From the NCBI RefSeq assembly GCF_001429765.1, contig NZ_LMJB01000006.1, positions 452,338-516,337 on the forward strand: 64,000 nucleotides of DNA, read 5' to 3'. The translations under genes and the position numbers were made by a program. Of this stretch, positions 8,125 through 17,109 are shown piece by piece (position 1 is the stretch's first letter; each line of letters begins with the position of its first letter). The notes under the pieces are model-generated. The model was given only the letters and a program-made list of their open reading frames with translations. It was not told the origin of the DNA and did no database searches. The DNA is from Flavobacterium sp. Root901. GTDB lineage: Bacteria > Bacteroidota > Bacteroidia > Flavobacteriales > Flavobacteriaceae.

Positions 8125-11100
8125 ATGTTAGATAAAATCATTCAGTTTAGTATACGGAACAAATTCGTTATACTCTTATTTACCCTTGTTTTAATAGCCT
8201 GGGGAAGCTATTCGCTTAAACAATTACCGCTCGATGCCCTGCCGGACGTTACCAATAATCAGGTTCAGATTATTACAACGGCACCAACTCTGGCAAGTCA
8301 GGAGGTAGAACAATTAATAACTTATCCGCTTGAGCAGGCTGTAAAAACGGTGCCGGATATTATAGAACTCCGCAGTATTTCCCGATTTGGGTTATCTGTC
8401 GTTACCGTTGTTTTTGAAGACAATGTTGATATTTACTGGGCTCGAGAACAAATATTTCAACGCTTAAAACAAGCCGAAGAAAACATTCCTGATTATGCGG
8501 GATCTCCGGAACTGGCTCCCATTACAACCGGATTGGGAGAAATATATCAATATGATGTTTATGCCAAAAAAGGTTTCGAAAACAAATACGATGCAGTAAA
8601 ATTAAGAACGATTCAGGATTGGATTATTATTCCGCAGCTGCAGGGAATTAAAGGTGTGGCCGAAGTAAGTACGTGGGGCGGAAAATTAAAACAATACGAA
8701 ATTGCCGTAAATCCCAACACGTTAAACAGCTTAGGCGTAACGATTACCGAAATTTTTGATGCCCTTGAAAAGAACAATCAAAATACCGGAGGCGCTTATA
8801 TTGAAAAAGATCAATATGCATATTTCATTCGCGGTGTCGGAATGGCAAAAGGAGTCAAAGACCTTGGTAATGTTGTGGTTAAAAACAGAAACGGTTCTCC
8901 GGTTCTCGTTCGTGATGTTGCTGAGGTGCGCGAAGGCGTGGCGCTGCGTTACGGTGCTTCGACAAAAGATGGTAAAGGAGAAATCGTTTCCGGTTTAGTT
9001 TTAATGCTGAAAGGAGAAAATTCGAGTGCCGTTGTACACCGAATCAAAGCGAGAATGGAGCAGATTAATAAAAGTCTGCCCGAAGGTGTTGCTGCAGAAG
9101 CTTTTATCGACAGAGGGAAACTGGTCGATAATGCGGTAGGAACGGTTACAAAAAACTTACTGGAAGGAGCGTTAATCGTCATTTTTGTTCTGATTTTATT
9201 TCTTGGAAACCTTCGTGCGGGCTTAATCGTAGCTTCGGTAATTCCGCTTGCGATGTTGTTTGCTATTATTTTAATGAATGCCTTTGGCGTAAGCGGAAAC
9301 CTTATGAGCTTAGGCGCGATAGATTTCGGAATCATTGTCGACGGCGCTGTTATCATTGTAGAAGCTTCGATGCATCATCTGCAAAAACTCAAACAAAAAA
9401 AAGAACTTTCGCAGCAGGAAATGGATGTTGAAATCTACAATTCGGCTTCCAAAATCAGGAATAGCGCCGCTTTTGGAGAAATTATTATCCTAATCGTTTA
9501 TCTTCCCATTTTAGCTTTAATAGGAACCGAAGGAAAAATGTTTAAACCAATGGCAATGACAGTTGGTTTTGCAGTTATTGGGGCTTTCATACTTTCACTG
9601 ACTTACATACCCGTAATGAGTGCTTTATTTCTTTCGAAGAAAACAGAACACAAAGAAAATTTCAGTGACAGAATGATGCTTTGGCTTGAAAATTTATATC
9701 TGCCGTTTTTAAATAAAGCCTTAGCCTGTAAAAAAGCAGTTTTGGGGATTTCGCTCGGATTATTTGCTTTGGGATTAATCGTTTTCCAAAATATGGGAGG
9801 CGAGTTTATTCCAACAATCGAAGAAGGTGATCTGGCCATAAACGCTTCTATTATGACAGGAAGTTCGCTTTCGCAGACCGTTCAGACGACTACCAGATTT
9901 GAAAAAATTTTAAAAGCTGAATTTCCTGAAATAAAAACAATTGTGACCAAAATAGGAAGCGGTGAAATTCCAACCGATCCGATGCCCATTGAAAGCGGCG
10001 ATTTAATTATTGTTTTGAAAGACAAAAAAGAATGGAGGAAGAAATATGATAATTGGGAAGAACTGGCAAATGCCATGAAAGAAGAGATGGAAGTGATTCC
10101 GGGTGTTAATATTGAAATTTCCCAGCCTATACAAATGCGTTTTAATGAATTAATGACAGGAACCCGAAGTGATATTGCAATTAAAATTTTTGGGGATGAT
10201 CTGGAAATCCTGGATTCAAAAGCATCAGAATTAATTTCGAAAATAAAAAGTATCGAAGGAATAGGCGATTTAAAAGCGGATAAAATAACAGGCCTGCCTC
10301 AAATTACAGTAAAATACGACTACAATAAAATTGCCTTATACGGATTGAATATTTCTGATATAAATCAGATTATCCGTTCTTCTTTTGCGGGAGAAAGTGC
10401 CGGAAAAATTTATGAAGAAAGCAAACGGTTTGATGTGGTAGTCCGCATGAATCAGGATTATCGCACTGATATTACAGATGTGAGCAATTTGTTTATTCCG
10501 CTGCCAAATGGCCAGCAGGTGCCGCTATCACAGGTCGCAATAGTTGAATACGAGCAGGGTCCGGTGCAGATTGTCCGTGAAGATGGAAAACGCAGAATTA
10601 CCGTTGGCCTAAACGTTCGCGGAAGGGATATTAAAACCGTTGTTGAGGAAATTCAGCAGAAACTCGATAAAAATTATAAACTTCCTGCGGGTTATTATGT
10701 GACTTATGGCGGCCAATTCGAAAATTTAATTGAAGCATCAAAACGACTTTCGATTGCATTGCCCATTGCTTTAAGCCTGATTTTAATTTTGCTTTATTTT
10801 ACGTTTAAGAGTTATAAACAAGCGCTTTTAATTTTTACTGCAATCCCGTTATCTGCAATTGGAGGCGTATTTGCGCTTTCGCTGAGAGGAATGCCGTTTA
10901 GTATTTCAGCCGGAATTGGGTTCATCGCTTTATTTGGAATTGCCGTACTCAACGGAATTGTCCTGATTTCGTATTTCAACCAATTAAAATCTGAAGGAAT
11001 TGAAAATCCGCTGCAAAGGGTTTTAGTTGGAACCAGGACGAGACTGCGTCCTGTTTTGATGACTGCAGCCGTTGCTTCTTTGGGATTTTTGCCAATGGCA

Positions 11101-11247
11101 TTATCTACAAGCGGCGGTGCAGAAGTACAGAAACCTTTAGCAACTGTTGTTATTGGAGGTTTAATCTCAGCGACTTTATTGACCTTAATCGTATTGCCGA
11201 TTTTGTATTTACTGCTGGAAAAATTTAAACAAAAAGAACATAATTAG
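8125..11247 (+). CDS. czcA: CzcA-type heavy-metal efflux RND transporter
   Basis: 1040 residues, the full length for the inner-membrane pump of a tripartite RND efflux system of the HME (CusA/CzcA) family. It starts with the usual MLDKIIQFSIRNKF. TM4 carries DFGIIVDGAVIIVE with acidic residues Asp400, Asp406 and Glu413, the pattern known from divalent-cation pumps (Zn/Co/Cd) rather than Cu/Ag CusA pumps. C-terminal TM segments include GIAVLNGIVLISYF. The TolC-like and membrane-fusion genes follow, so the operon encodes the complete pump, in the order A-C-B. Confidence 0.95.
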   Translation: MLDKIIQFSIRNKFVILLFTLVLIAWGSYSLKQLPLDALPDVTNNQVQIITTAPTLASQEVEQLITYPLEQAVKTVPDIIELRSISRFGLSVVTVVFEDNVDIYWAREQIFQRLKQAEENIPDYAGSPELAPITTGLGEIYQYDVYAKKGFENKYDAVKLRTIQDWIIIPQLQGIKGVAEVSTWGGKLKQYEIAVNPNTLNSLGVTITEIFDALEKNNQNTGGAYIEKDQYAYFIRGVGMAKGVKDLGNVVVKNRNGSPVLVRDVAEVREGVALRYGASTKDGKGEIVSGLVLMLKGENSSAVVHRIKARMEQINKSLPEGVAAEAFIDRGKLVDNAVGTVTKNLLEGALIVIFVLILFLGNLRAGLIVASVIPLAMLFAIILMNAFGVSGNLMSLGAIDFGIIVDGAVIIVEASMHHLQKLKQKKELSQQEMDVEIYNSASKIRNSAAFGEIIILIVYLPILALIGTEGKMFKPMAMTVGFAVIGAFILSLTYIPVMSALFLSKKTEHKENFSDRMMLWLENLYLPFLNKALACKKAVLGISLGLFALGLIVFQNMGGEFIPTIEEGDLAINASIMTGSSLSQTVQTTTRFEKILKAEFPEIKTIVTKIGSGEIPTDPMPIESGDLIIVLKDKKEWRKKYDNWEELANAMKEEMEVIPGVNIEISQPIQMRFNELMTGTRSDIAIKIFGDDLEILDSKASELISKIKSIEGIGDLKADKITGLPQITVKYDYNKIALYGLNISDINQIIRSSFAGESAGKIYEESKRFDVVVRMNQDYRTDITDVSNLFIPLPNGQQVPLSQVAIVEYEQGPVQIVREDGKRRITVGLNVRGRDIKTVVEEIQQKLDKNYKLPAGYYVTYGGQFENLIEASKRLSIALPIALSLILILLYFTFKSYKQALLIFTAIPLSAIGGVFALSLRGMPFSISAGIGFIALFGIAVLNGIVLISYFNQLKSEGIENPLQRVLVGTRTRLRPVLMTAAVASLGFLPMALSTSGGAEVQKPLATVVIGGLISATLLTLIVLPILYLLLEKFKQKEHN

Positions 11248-11276
11248 AAAACGTATTGCTGCTTATAAAATAATTC

Positions 11277-11330
11277 TCCCGCAGATTAATTAAAATCAAA
11301 AACTGCTCAATCAGCAGAATCTGCGAGGGA
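11277..11330. repeat. Imperfect inverted repeat between czcA and tolC-like gene
   Basis: TCCCGCAGATT (11277-11287) pairs with AATCTGCGAGGGA (11318-11330) with a 2-nt bulge, enclosing a 5-bp hairpin CTGCT/AGCAG. It resembles AT-rich palindromic intergenic repeats common in flavobacteria (recollection) and has no clear U-tract. Confidence 0.4.
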
Positions 11331-11345
11331 TAAAGAAAAATAAAA

Positions 11346-12584
11346 ATGAAAAATCCGATATATAAAAATCAATTGAAAAAACATTGTTTCCGATTACTAT
11401 CGGGATTGTGGTTAAGCACATTTCTATTGGGAAGTACAGCTCTTTCGGCACAACAATCAATTAGTCTGGAAAAAGCAATAGATCTTGCCAAATCTAACAA
11501 TATAGATTTAAAAATTGCCGACAAGGAAATACAGAAACAGACCGTTTTGAAAAAAACTGCTTTTCAGCCCGATCCTTTGCAAATCCAATATCAGGGCGGA
11601 CAATTTAATAGTGCCGATTTTGACCATAATGTTTCTGTACAGCAATATTTTCCGCTGGGAAGTGTTACAAAAGCCAATCGGCAATTGCAGGAAGAACTCG
11701 CAAAGCTGGCCGAAAAACGAAAAGCATTATCTTCTTACGAACTTGAAAAAGCAGTGACTTTGGCCTATTATCAATATTTGTATGGAATCTCAATTCAAAA
11801 GCTGAATTCTGAATTAAACGAGATTTACACTAAATTTTTAAGAAATGCCGAACTGCGTTTTAAAACCGGAGAAAGCGGCAATATCGAAGTGATTAGTGCC
11901 AAAGCCAAAGTAAAAGAAATCGAAACGCAAAAAGAGCAATTAGCATACGATTTGGCCATTTACCAAAAACAGCTTCAGTTTTTTGTTCAGACAAATGAAA
12001 ATATAATTCCGGATGAAACAACTTCGCTGCAATATCCGTTTATGGAAAATCAGGATGCAAAAACGGAGACTTTGCTGAACGATTATTACCAGCAGCAGAT
12101 TTCGGTTTATCAAAAAGAAGCCGGAACACATAAAGCACTGCGGACACCTAAGATAGGTTTAGGTTATTTTGCACAAACAATCAATACCGAATCATTGTTT
12201 CAGGGTTTTACAGCCGGATTACAAATTCCGTTATTTGGCGGTGTCAATACAGCAAAAGCAAAAGCTTCGGAAATCAGTATTTCGCAGTCGCAATTGGCAT
12301 TAGATAAAAATAAAATGATTTTGAAGCTGCAAAAGGAAGAACTGGAGAACAACTTTAAAAAGCAGCAGAAAAACCTCAATTATTATCAAAATGAAGGCCT
12401 GCAGTATGCCAGTCAGATTATTGAGACGGCGCAGAAAAGTTATGCCAACGGCGATATGAGCTATTGGTCGTACATCAGTTTCTTAAATCAGGCTATTGAT
12501 ATTAAAAAACAGTTTGCAGAAGCAGTACACAGCTATAATCAGAGTGCGATTGAACTTCAGTTTCCAACCATTAAAAACAATTAA
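11346..12584 (+). CDS. czcC: TolC-family outer membrane channel (CzcC-like)
   Basis: 412 residues with an N-terminal export signal ending near ALSAQQ. The rest is the TolC pattern of long amphipathic helices (ELAKLAEKRKALSSYELEKAV, KAKVKEIETQKEQLA) and two short beta regions (QIQYQGGQFNSADF, AGLQIPLFGG). The second outer-membrane-efflux repeat begins near residue 250. It is the outer-membrane exit duct of the metal pump encoded by czcA and czcB. It ends one base before czcB, so they are surely co-transcribed. Confidence 0.92.
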   Translation: MKNPIYKNQLKKHCFRLLSGLWLSTFLLGSTALSAQQSISLEKAIDLAKSNNIDLKIADKEIQKQTVLKKTAFQPDPLQIQYQGGQFNSADFDHNVSVQQYFPLGSVTKANRQLQEELAKLAEKRKALSSYELEKAVTLAYYQYLYGISIQKLNSELNEIYTKFLRNAELRFKTGESGNIEVISAKAKVKEIETQKEQLAYDLAIYQKQLQFFVQTNENIIPDETTSLQYPFMENQDAKTETLLNDYYQQQISVYQKEAGTHKALRTPKIGLGYFAQTINTESLFQGFTAGLQIPLFGGVNTAKAKASEISISQSQLALDKNKMILKLQKEELENNFKKQQKNLNYYQNEGLQYASQIIETAQKSYANGDMSYWSYISFLNQAIDIKKQFAEAVHSYNQSAIELQFPTIKNN

Positions 12585-12585
12585 A

Positions 12586-13791
12586 ATGAAAAATGTATAT
12601 AACGAAAGTTTAAGATTGTATTTTATCTTCGCAATCCTTGCGTTTACTATAACAAGCTGTAATGAAAAGAAAGCTGAAGAGCCACAGGAAGAAGAAAAAT
12701 CGACAACAGAAGTTACTTTAACCCAATCTCAATACAAAACCGTTGGCATTGAAACAGGATTTGTAGAAGAAAGAAATCTCAATAAAATCATTAAAGCAAA
12801 TGGCTACACTACGGTTCCGCCGCAAAACTCCGCCGAGGTTTCTACCTTAATTGGCGGTACTGTAAAGGATATTTATGTTTTAGAAGGGACATATGTTACG
12901 AAAGGAAAAGTTTTGGCAACGATTCAAAACCTTGAAGTAATTGAAATGCAGGAAGATTATCATTCAGCAGCAGCTAATGTTGAATATCTGCAGTTAGAAT
13001 ACAACCGACAGAAAACACTAAGTGAGGAAAACGTAAATCCGAGGAAAACGTTTCAGGAAGTAAAAGCCAGATTAGCAGCCGAAAAAGCCCGTGCACAGGC
13101 GGCGAAAAATAAACTGGAAGCTCTGCATGTTTCTGTAAAAGGAAATACTTCACTAGTTCCGATTACAGCGCCAATAAGTGGTTATGTGGGGAAAATCAGT
13201 ATTGCCAAAGGTGCTTTTGCACAAACCGGAACAGCACTTTTTGAAGTGGTTGATAACAGCCAGATGCATTTAGATCTCAATGTGTATGAAAAAGATTTAG
13301 GTTCGATTTCTATTGGTCAGGTTATTGATTTTGTGTTGACCAACCAGTCCAATAAATCAATTAAAGGAAAGATTTTCGGAATCAATAAATCATTTTCCAA
13401 CGAAAGTAAAACGGTTGCCGTTCACGCTAAGATTGATCCTGCAGATGCAAAAGACCTGATTTCAGGAATGTATGTTTCTGCGAATATCAATATTGTAAAT
13501 GCAACAGTCCCGGCCCTGCCAAAAGATGCAGTGGTTCGAAATGCAGATAAATATTTTGTTTTTGCACAAGAAGAAGAGCATGCCAATGAAAATTCAAAAG
13601 AAAAAATAAAAGAAAAATCAACAGAAAAAGAAATTCATTTTAAGGCGATTGAAGTAATTCCCGGTACAACAGATTTAGGTTTTACAGAAGTTAAGTTTGT
13701 AGATAAAATTTCTCCCGATGAAAAAATTGTTATAAAAGGTGCTTTTTATCTGCTATCTGCAATGAAGGGCGGAGGAGAGCATGAACATTGA
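12586..13791 (+). CDS. czcB: RND efflux periplasmic adaptor lipoprotein (CzcB-like)
   Basis: 401 residues starting at MKNVYNESLRLYF, one base after the TolC-like stop. The signal has a lipobox, TITSC, so the protein is anchored as a lipoprotein. It contains the biotinyl-lipoyl-like halves (STLIGGTVKDIYVLEGTYV and PITAPISGYVGKISIAKG), a helical hairpin between them, and a beta-barrel (ISGMYVSANI). A charged insert EEEHANENSKEKIKEKSTEKE and a His-ending tail (GGGEHEH) may bind metal. The reading frame is also open from 12496 inside the preceding gene, but that start is unlikely. Confidence 0.93.
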   Translation: MKNVYNESLRLYFIFAILAFTITSCNEKKAEEPQEEEKSTTEVTLTQSQYKTVGIETGFVEERNLNKIIKANGYTTVPPQNSAEVSTLIGGTVKDIYVLEGTYVTKGKVLATIQNLEVIEMQEDYHSAAANVEYLQLEYNRQKTLSEENVNPRKTFQEVKARLAAEKARAQAAKNKLEALHVSVKGNTSLVPITAPISGYVGKISIAKGAFAQTGTALFEVVDNSQMHLDLNVYEKDLGSISIGQVIDFVLTNQSNKSIKGKIFGINKSFSNESKTVAVHAKIDPADAKDLISGMYVSANINIVNATVPALPKDAVVRNADKYFVFAQEEEHANENSKEKIKEKSTEKEIHFKAIEVIPGTTDLGFTEVKFVDKISPDEKIVIKGAFYLLSAMKGGGEHEH

Positions 13792-13847
13792 TTTTTTGTT
13801 TGGTGCTGAGGTGTTAGGTTTACTTTTAAATTTTGAAATTTAGATTG

Positions 13848-13859
13848 CGACAGCTGTCG
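13848..13859. promoter_or_regulatory. 12-bp perfect palindrome upstream of metal ATPase
   Basis: CGACAGCTGTCG is a perfect palindrome, GC-rich for this genome, about 122 bp before the ATPase start. It could be a metal-regulator operator. A second inverted repeat, AAAGTTTCA/TGAAACTTT, lies at 13934-13964 just before the start codon. Confidence 0.3.
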
Positions 13860-13981
13860 GATTGAGAGATTAAAACCAGTATAACTGCAGCTTAATTGCC
13901 ATAAATTGATTAAATTTAAAACATATTTTAACCAAAGTTTCAGATAATCCAAACTTGAAACTTTAAACCTGAAATGCTATA

Positions 13982-15982
13982 ATGATACATCAAGATAAAG
14001 AAATAAAACATACCAAAAATAAAAACAAATCTTCCTGCTGTTCTCATGACGAATCTGAAAAAGCTGACAACGATGGACATGACCACGGACACGATCATGA
14101 TCACGAGCATATTGCAGAAGGAAGTTTGTTTAAAATGTTTCTTCCGGCCATATTGTCTTTTATTTTAATGCTTATTGCCATTGGTTTTGATAATTATTTC
14201 CCGCAGACATGGTTTAACGGTTATGTTAGAATTACATGGTATATTATTGCTTATCTTCCGGTAGGGATTCCGGTTTTGAGGGAAGCGTATGAAAGTATTC
14301 TAAAAGGAGATGTTTTTTCAGAATTTTTTCTGATGTGTATTGCCACAATAGGTGCGTTTGCAATTGGAGAATATCCGGAAGGTGTTGCCGTAATGTTATT
14401 TTATACTATAGGAGAAACATTTCAGGGAATGGCAGTCAGCAAAGCAAAATCTAATATTAAAACCCTGCTGGATCAGCGTCCTGATGAGGTAACGATTTTA
14501 GAAAATAATATTGCTGTAAAAGTAAAAGCTGTTGATGCTAAAATTGGTGCTGTTATTCAGCTCAAAGCGGGCGAAAAGTTAGGTCTGGACGGTGAATTAC
14601 TATCAGATTCTGCTTCATTTAATACTGCAGCATTAACAGGAGAAAGCAAACCTGATACAAAAAAGAAAGGTCAAACCGTTCTTGCCGGAATGATAAACGG
14701 AAACACGATTGCGCAGGTAAAAGTAACTACCGCTTACAACGACAGTAAACTTTCGAAAATATTGGAATTAGTTCAAAATGCAGCGTCAAAAAAGGCACCG
14801 GCTGAACTGTTTATTCGCAAATTTGCTAAAATTTACACGCCAATTGTGGTTTATCTCGCAATTGCGATTTGTTTAGTTCCAATGCTTTTTGTCGATAATT
14901 ATGTTTTTAACGACTGGCTGTACAGAGCTTTGGTATTTCTGGTAATTTCGTGTCCATGCGCGTTGGTAATCAGCATTCCGCTGGGTTATTTTGGCGGAAT
15001 TGGTGCTGCAAGTAAAAACGGAATTTTGTTTAAAGGAAGTAATTTTCTGGACAGTATTTCGACTATCCAAAATGTTGTAATGGATAAAACCGGAACAATG
15101 ACCGAAGGTGTTTTTAAAGTGCAGGAAGTAATGATAAATCCCGATTTTGATAAAGATGAAATTCTGAAATTGGTGAATGCTTTAGAAAGTCAAAGCACAC
15201 ATCCTGTTGCAACTGCAATTCACAATCATGTAGGTCCGGTAGATTCTTCGGTGGAATTAAAAAATGTCGAAGAAATTTCAGGTCACGGATTAAAAGCCCT
15301 AATTGACGGAAAAGAACTTCATGTTGGTAATTTCAAACTGCTTGACAAATTTAATATCGCTTATGATCTTGACCCGGGTTCGATTGTTTATACGACAATT
15401 GCAATTGCATACAACGGAAAATTTGCAGGGTATCTGACCATTGCCGATGAAATTAAGAATGATGCTCAGGAAACGGTTTCTAAATTGAAAGCACTGGGTG
15501 TAAAATTGACAATGTTAAGCGGAGACAAAAGTAATGTTGTGCAGTTTGTGGCTGATAAACTCGGGATAACCAAAGCTTTTGGAGACTTACTTCCGGAAGA
15601 TAAGGTAAATAAAGTAAACGAAATTAAAGCTCAAAACGAAACTATAGCTTTTGTAGGCGATGGTGTAAACGATGCTCCCGTAATTGCGTTAAGTACTGTA
15701 GGAATTGCGATGGGAGGTTTAGGAAGCGACGCCGCAATCGAAACTGCCGATATTGTGATTCAGGATGATAAACCAAGTAAAATTGCGATGGCAATAAATA
15801 TTGGGAAACAAACCAAAAAGATTGTATGGCAGAATATCACGCTGGCTTTTGTTGTAAAAGCTTTTGTGCTGATTCTTGGTGCCGGCGGACTTGCCACAAT
15901 GTGGGAAGCGGTTTTTGCCGATGTTGGTGTGGCGCTATTAGCGATTTTAAATGCAGTCCGAATTCAGAAAATGAAGTTTTAA
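13982..15982 (+). CDS. zntA: P1B-type heavy-metal ATPase (Zn/Cd/Pb class)
   Basis: 666 residues. The N-terminus lacks a CxxC heavy-metal domain and instead has a CC pair and the His/Asp stretch HDHGHDHDHEH, likely a Zn-binding region. Membrane segments flank the translocation motif CPC (Cys324-Pro-Cys326). Phosphorylation occurs at Asp368 in DKTGTMTEG, with the TGE motif in LTGES, HP locus in STHPVATAI, and hinge GDGVNDAPVI. It pumps divalent metal from cytoplasm to periplasm, from where the upstream CzcCBA pump would remove it. It lies 190 bp after czcB in the same direction. Confidence 0.93.
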   Translation: MIHQDKEIKHTKNKNKSSCCSHDESEKADNDGHDHGHDHDHEHIAEGSLFKMFLPAILSFILMLIAIGFDNYFPQTWFNGYVRITWYIIAYLPVGIPVLREAYESILKGDVFSEFFLMCIATIGAFAIGEYPEGVAVMLFYTIGETFQGMAVSKAKSNIKTLLDQRPDEVTILENNIAVKVKAVDAKIGAVIQLKAGEKLGLDGELLSDSASFNTAALTGESKPDTKKKGQTVLAGMINGNTIAQVKVTTAYNDSKLSKILELVQNAASKKAPAELFIRKFAKIYTPIVVYLAIAICLVPMLFVDNYVFNDWLYRALVFLVISCPCALVISIPLGYFGGIGAASKNGILFKGSNFLDSISTIQNVVMDKTGTMTEGVFKVQEVMINPDFDKDEILKLVNALESQSTHPVATAIHNHVGPVDSSVELKNVEEISGHGLKALIDGKELHVGNFKLLDKFNIAYDLDPGSIVYTTIAIAYNGKFAGYLTIADEIKNDAQETVSKLKALGVKLTMLSGDKSNVVQFVADKLGITKAFGDLLPEDKVNKVNEIKAQNETIAFVGDGVNDAPVIALSTVGIAMGGLGSDAAIETADIVIQDDKPSKIAMAINIGKQTKKIVWQNITLAFVVKAFVLILGAGGLATMWEAVFADVGVALLAILNAVRIQKMKF

Positions 15983-15989
15983 TAAATAA

Positions 15990-16030
15990 AAAAAATGCGG
16001 TGAATTAATAATTTAACCATCGCATTTTTT
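15990..16030. terminator. Bidirectional terminator between zntA and arsC
   Basis: AAAAAATGCG (15990-15999) and CGCATTTTTT (16021-16030) form a 10-bp perfect stem with A/U tracts on both sides. It lies between two convergent genes, so it can serve both. Confidence 0.7.
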
Positions 16031-16035
16031 TATAA

Positions 16036-16458
16036 TTAAAATTCAAAATTGTTTTTAGAAAAGTGCTGGCAAAACTCTTTAATAGTTTGTCTGACTGTTC
16101 TAAACTCTTGCAAAATTTCTTCATCAGTGCCATTTGCTTTTGCAGGGTCATTAAAATTTTGATGTATTTTTTGTGCTTTGGAAGGAAAGAATGGACATCT
16201 TTCTTTTGCATTATCACATACCGTAATTACAAAATCAAAATCGATATTTTGATATTCGTCAATATGATTTGATGTGTGGTTAGAAATGTCAATGCCGTCT
16301 TCTTTCATAGTGATAATGGCTTTGGGATTTACCCCGTGTATTTCTACGCCCGCACTGTAAATTTCAGCTTTGCTTTCTAAAAAGTATCTTAAATAACCTT
16401 CTGCTATTTGGCTTCTGCAGCTGTTGCCTGTACAGAGTACCAGAATTTTTTTTGTCAT
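16036..16458 (-). CDS. arsC: Thioredoxin-coupled arsenate reductase (LMW-PTP fold)
   Basis: 140 residues. The active-site loop CTGNSCRS contains nucleophile Cys9, and the redox relay cysteines are Cys81 and Cys88 in VITVCDNAKERCPFF, with Asp in the NDPA loop. This three-cysteine pattern is that of thioredoxin-linked ArsC, which reduces arsenate to arsenite. It is the last gene of an operon of arsR, a DUF6428 gene and a tiny membrane ORF. No arsenite exporter (Acr3, ArsB or ArsP) is seen nearby; one may lie elsewhere in the genome. Confidence 0.93.
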   Translation of the reverse strand: MTKKILVLCTGNSCRSQIAEGYLRYFLESKAEIYSAGVEIHGVNPKAIITMKEDGIDISNHTSNHIDEYQNIDFDFVITVCDNAKERCPFFPSKAQKIHQNFNDPAKANGTDEEILQEFRTVRQTIKEFCQHFSKNNFEF

Positions 16459-16461
16459 AAT

Positions 16462-16590
16462 TTAAACGAGTAACCAAATGATATTGATAATGCAGAACTT
16501 GGGTTCAAAACCAAAAATGAGCTGCAATACTATAACAGATGTTGTAATAATAATTGCTCTTTTGTATTTAATCCATTTATCTTTCACCAT
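16462..16590 (-). CDS. Possible 42-residue single-pass membrane protein in ars operon
   Basis: A 42-codon ORF starting at MVKDKWIKYKRAII. It has a basic N-terminus, one hydrophobic segment (IIITTSVIVLQLIFGF) and a hydrophobic end (IINIIWLLV). Its ATG overlaps the stop of the DUF6428 gene (TAATG at 16588-16592, minus strand), and its stop lies 3 bp before the arsC start, so it fills the gap exactly as a coupled gene would. I do not recognise the family. Candidates are an unknown small membrane protein or a truncated remnant of a larger permease. The compact spacing favours a real gene, but this is inference. Confidence 0.45.
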   Translation of the reverse strand: MVKDKWIKYKRAIIITTSVIVLQLIFGFEPKFCIINIIWLLV

Positions 16591-17051
16591 TAACAACAGC
16601 CGGAATTTGGAAGACATGAATTTTTTTCGTCCGGATTTAACTCTGTTAGATTTAGTGAAGGAATACCACATGCAGTATTAGCTAAACAGGCTGTATTCTT
16701 GTTTTTTAATACAAAATGATTTCCGTTAAATGCCAAATCATATCTTCCTATCGTTTCATTTTGATATTCAACTTCAATTTCGAGATCTTCAATATTCAGT
16801 TTTTCTTCAGATAATTTAATGATATTTAAAAGTTTTGTTGGTTTCAGTCTATGTTCGTAATCTTCTGCATTCCACAACTGAAAATTAATTACGCTTTCAT
16901 TACGAATTACACCTCCGCAGTCAATGAACTTTTTGGTTGTTGTCCCAATTTCAGTAACATGAAAATTTTCCGGTACAAAAGTCCCGTTCTCTAATTGGAA
17001 TACAGTATTTTCTAAATCAGGAAGAATCTTTTTAATTTCTGATAGTTTCAT
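16590..17051 (-). CDS. DUF6428 family protein of arsenic operon
   Basis: 153 residues, soluble, with no signal peptide. The first 110 residues are a mixed alpha/beta domain (MKLSEIKKILPDLENTVFQL; FIDCGGVIRNES; LWNAEDYEHRLKP). The C-terminus is Cys-rich (NTACLANTACGIPS and NSCLPNSGCC), suggesting thiol ligation of arsenite or another soft metal (inference). It resembles the family annotated DUF6428, which I recall beside arsR in Bacteroidota. It is preceded by its own copy of the arsR-box repeat and is translationally coupled to the tiny ORF downstream. Confidence 0.75.
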   Translation of the reverse strand: MKLSEIKKILPDLENTVFQLENGTFVPENFHVTEIGTTTKKFIDCGGVIRNESVINFQLWNAEDYEHRLKPTKLLNIIKLSEEKLNIEDLEIEVEYQNETIGRYDLAFNGNHFVLKNKNTACLANTACGIPSLNLTELNPDEKNSCLPNSGCC

Positions 17052-17075
17052 TTTTATTTGTTTTATAGTTATAAT

Positions 17076-17097
17076 GCAATATTGCGATATAGTTTGT
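17076..17097 (-). promoter_or_regulatory. Candidate ArsR box, copy 2 (before DUF6428 gene)
   Basis: A 22-bp sequence containing the perfect palindrome GCAATATTGC is repeated with one mismatch at 17456-17477. It sits 25 bp upstream of the DUF6428 start inside the 58-bp gap after arsR. It is a likely operator and may also include the -7 box of an internal promoter. Confidence 0.6.
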
Positions 17098-17109
17098 CAA
17101 AAAAAGGTT

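Noticed and set aside
16478..16681. Plus-strand 67-codon open frame over the small ars ORF
   Set aside because: It runs opposite to the operon, has no flanking signals, and the minus-strand ORF fits the operon spacing far better.
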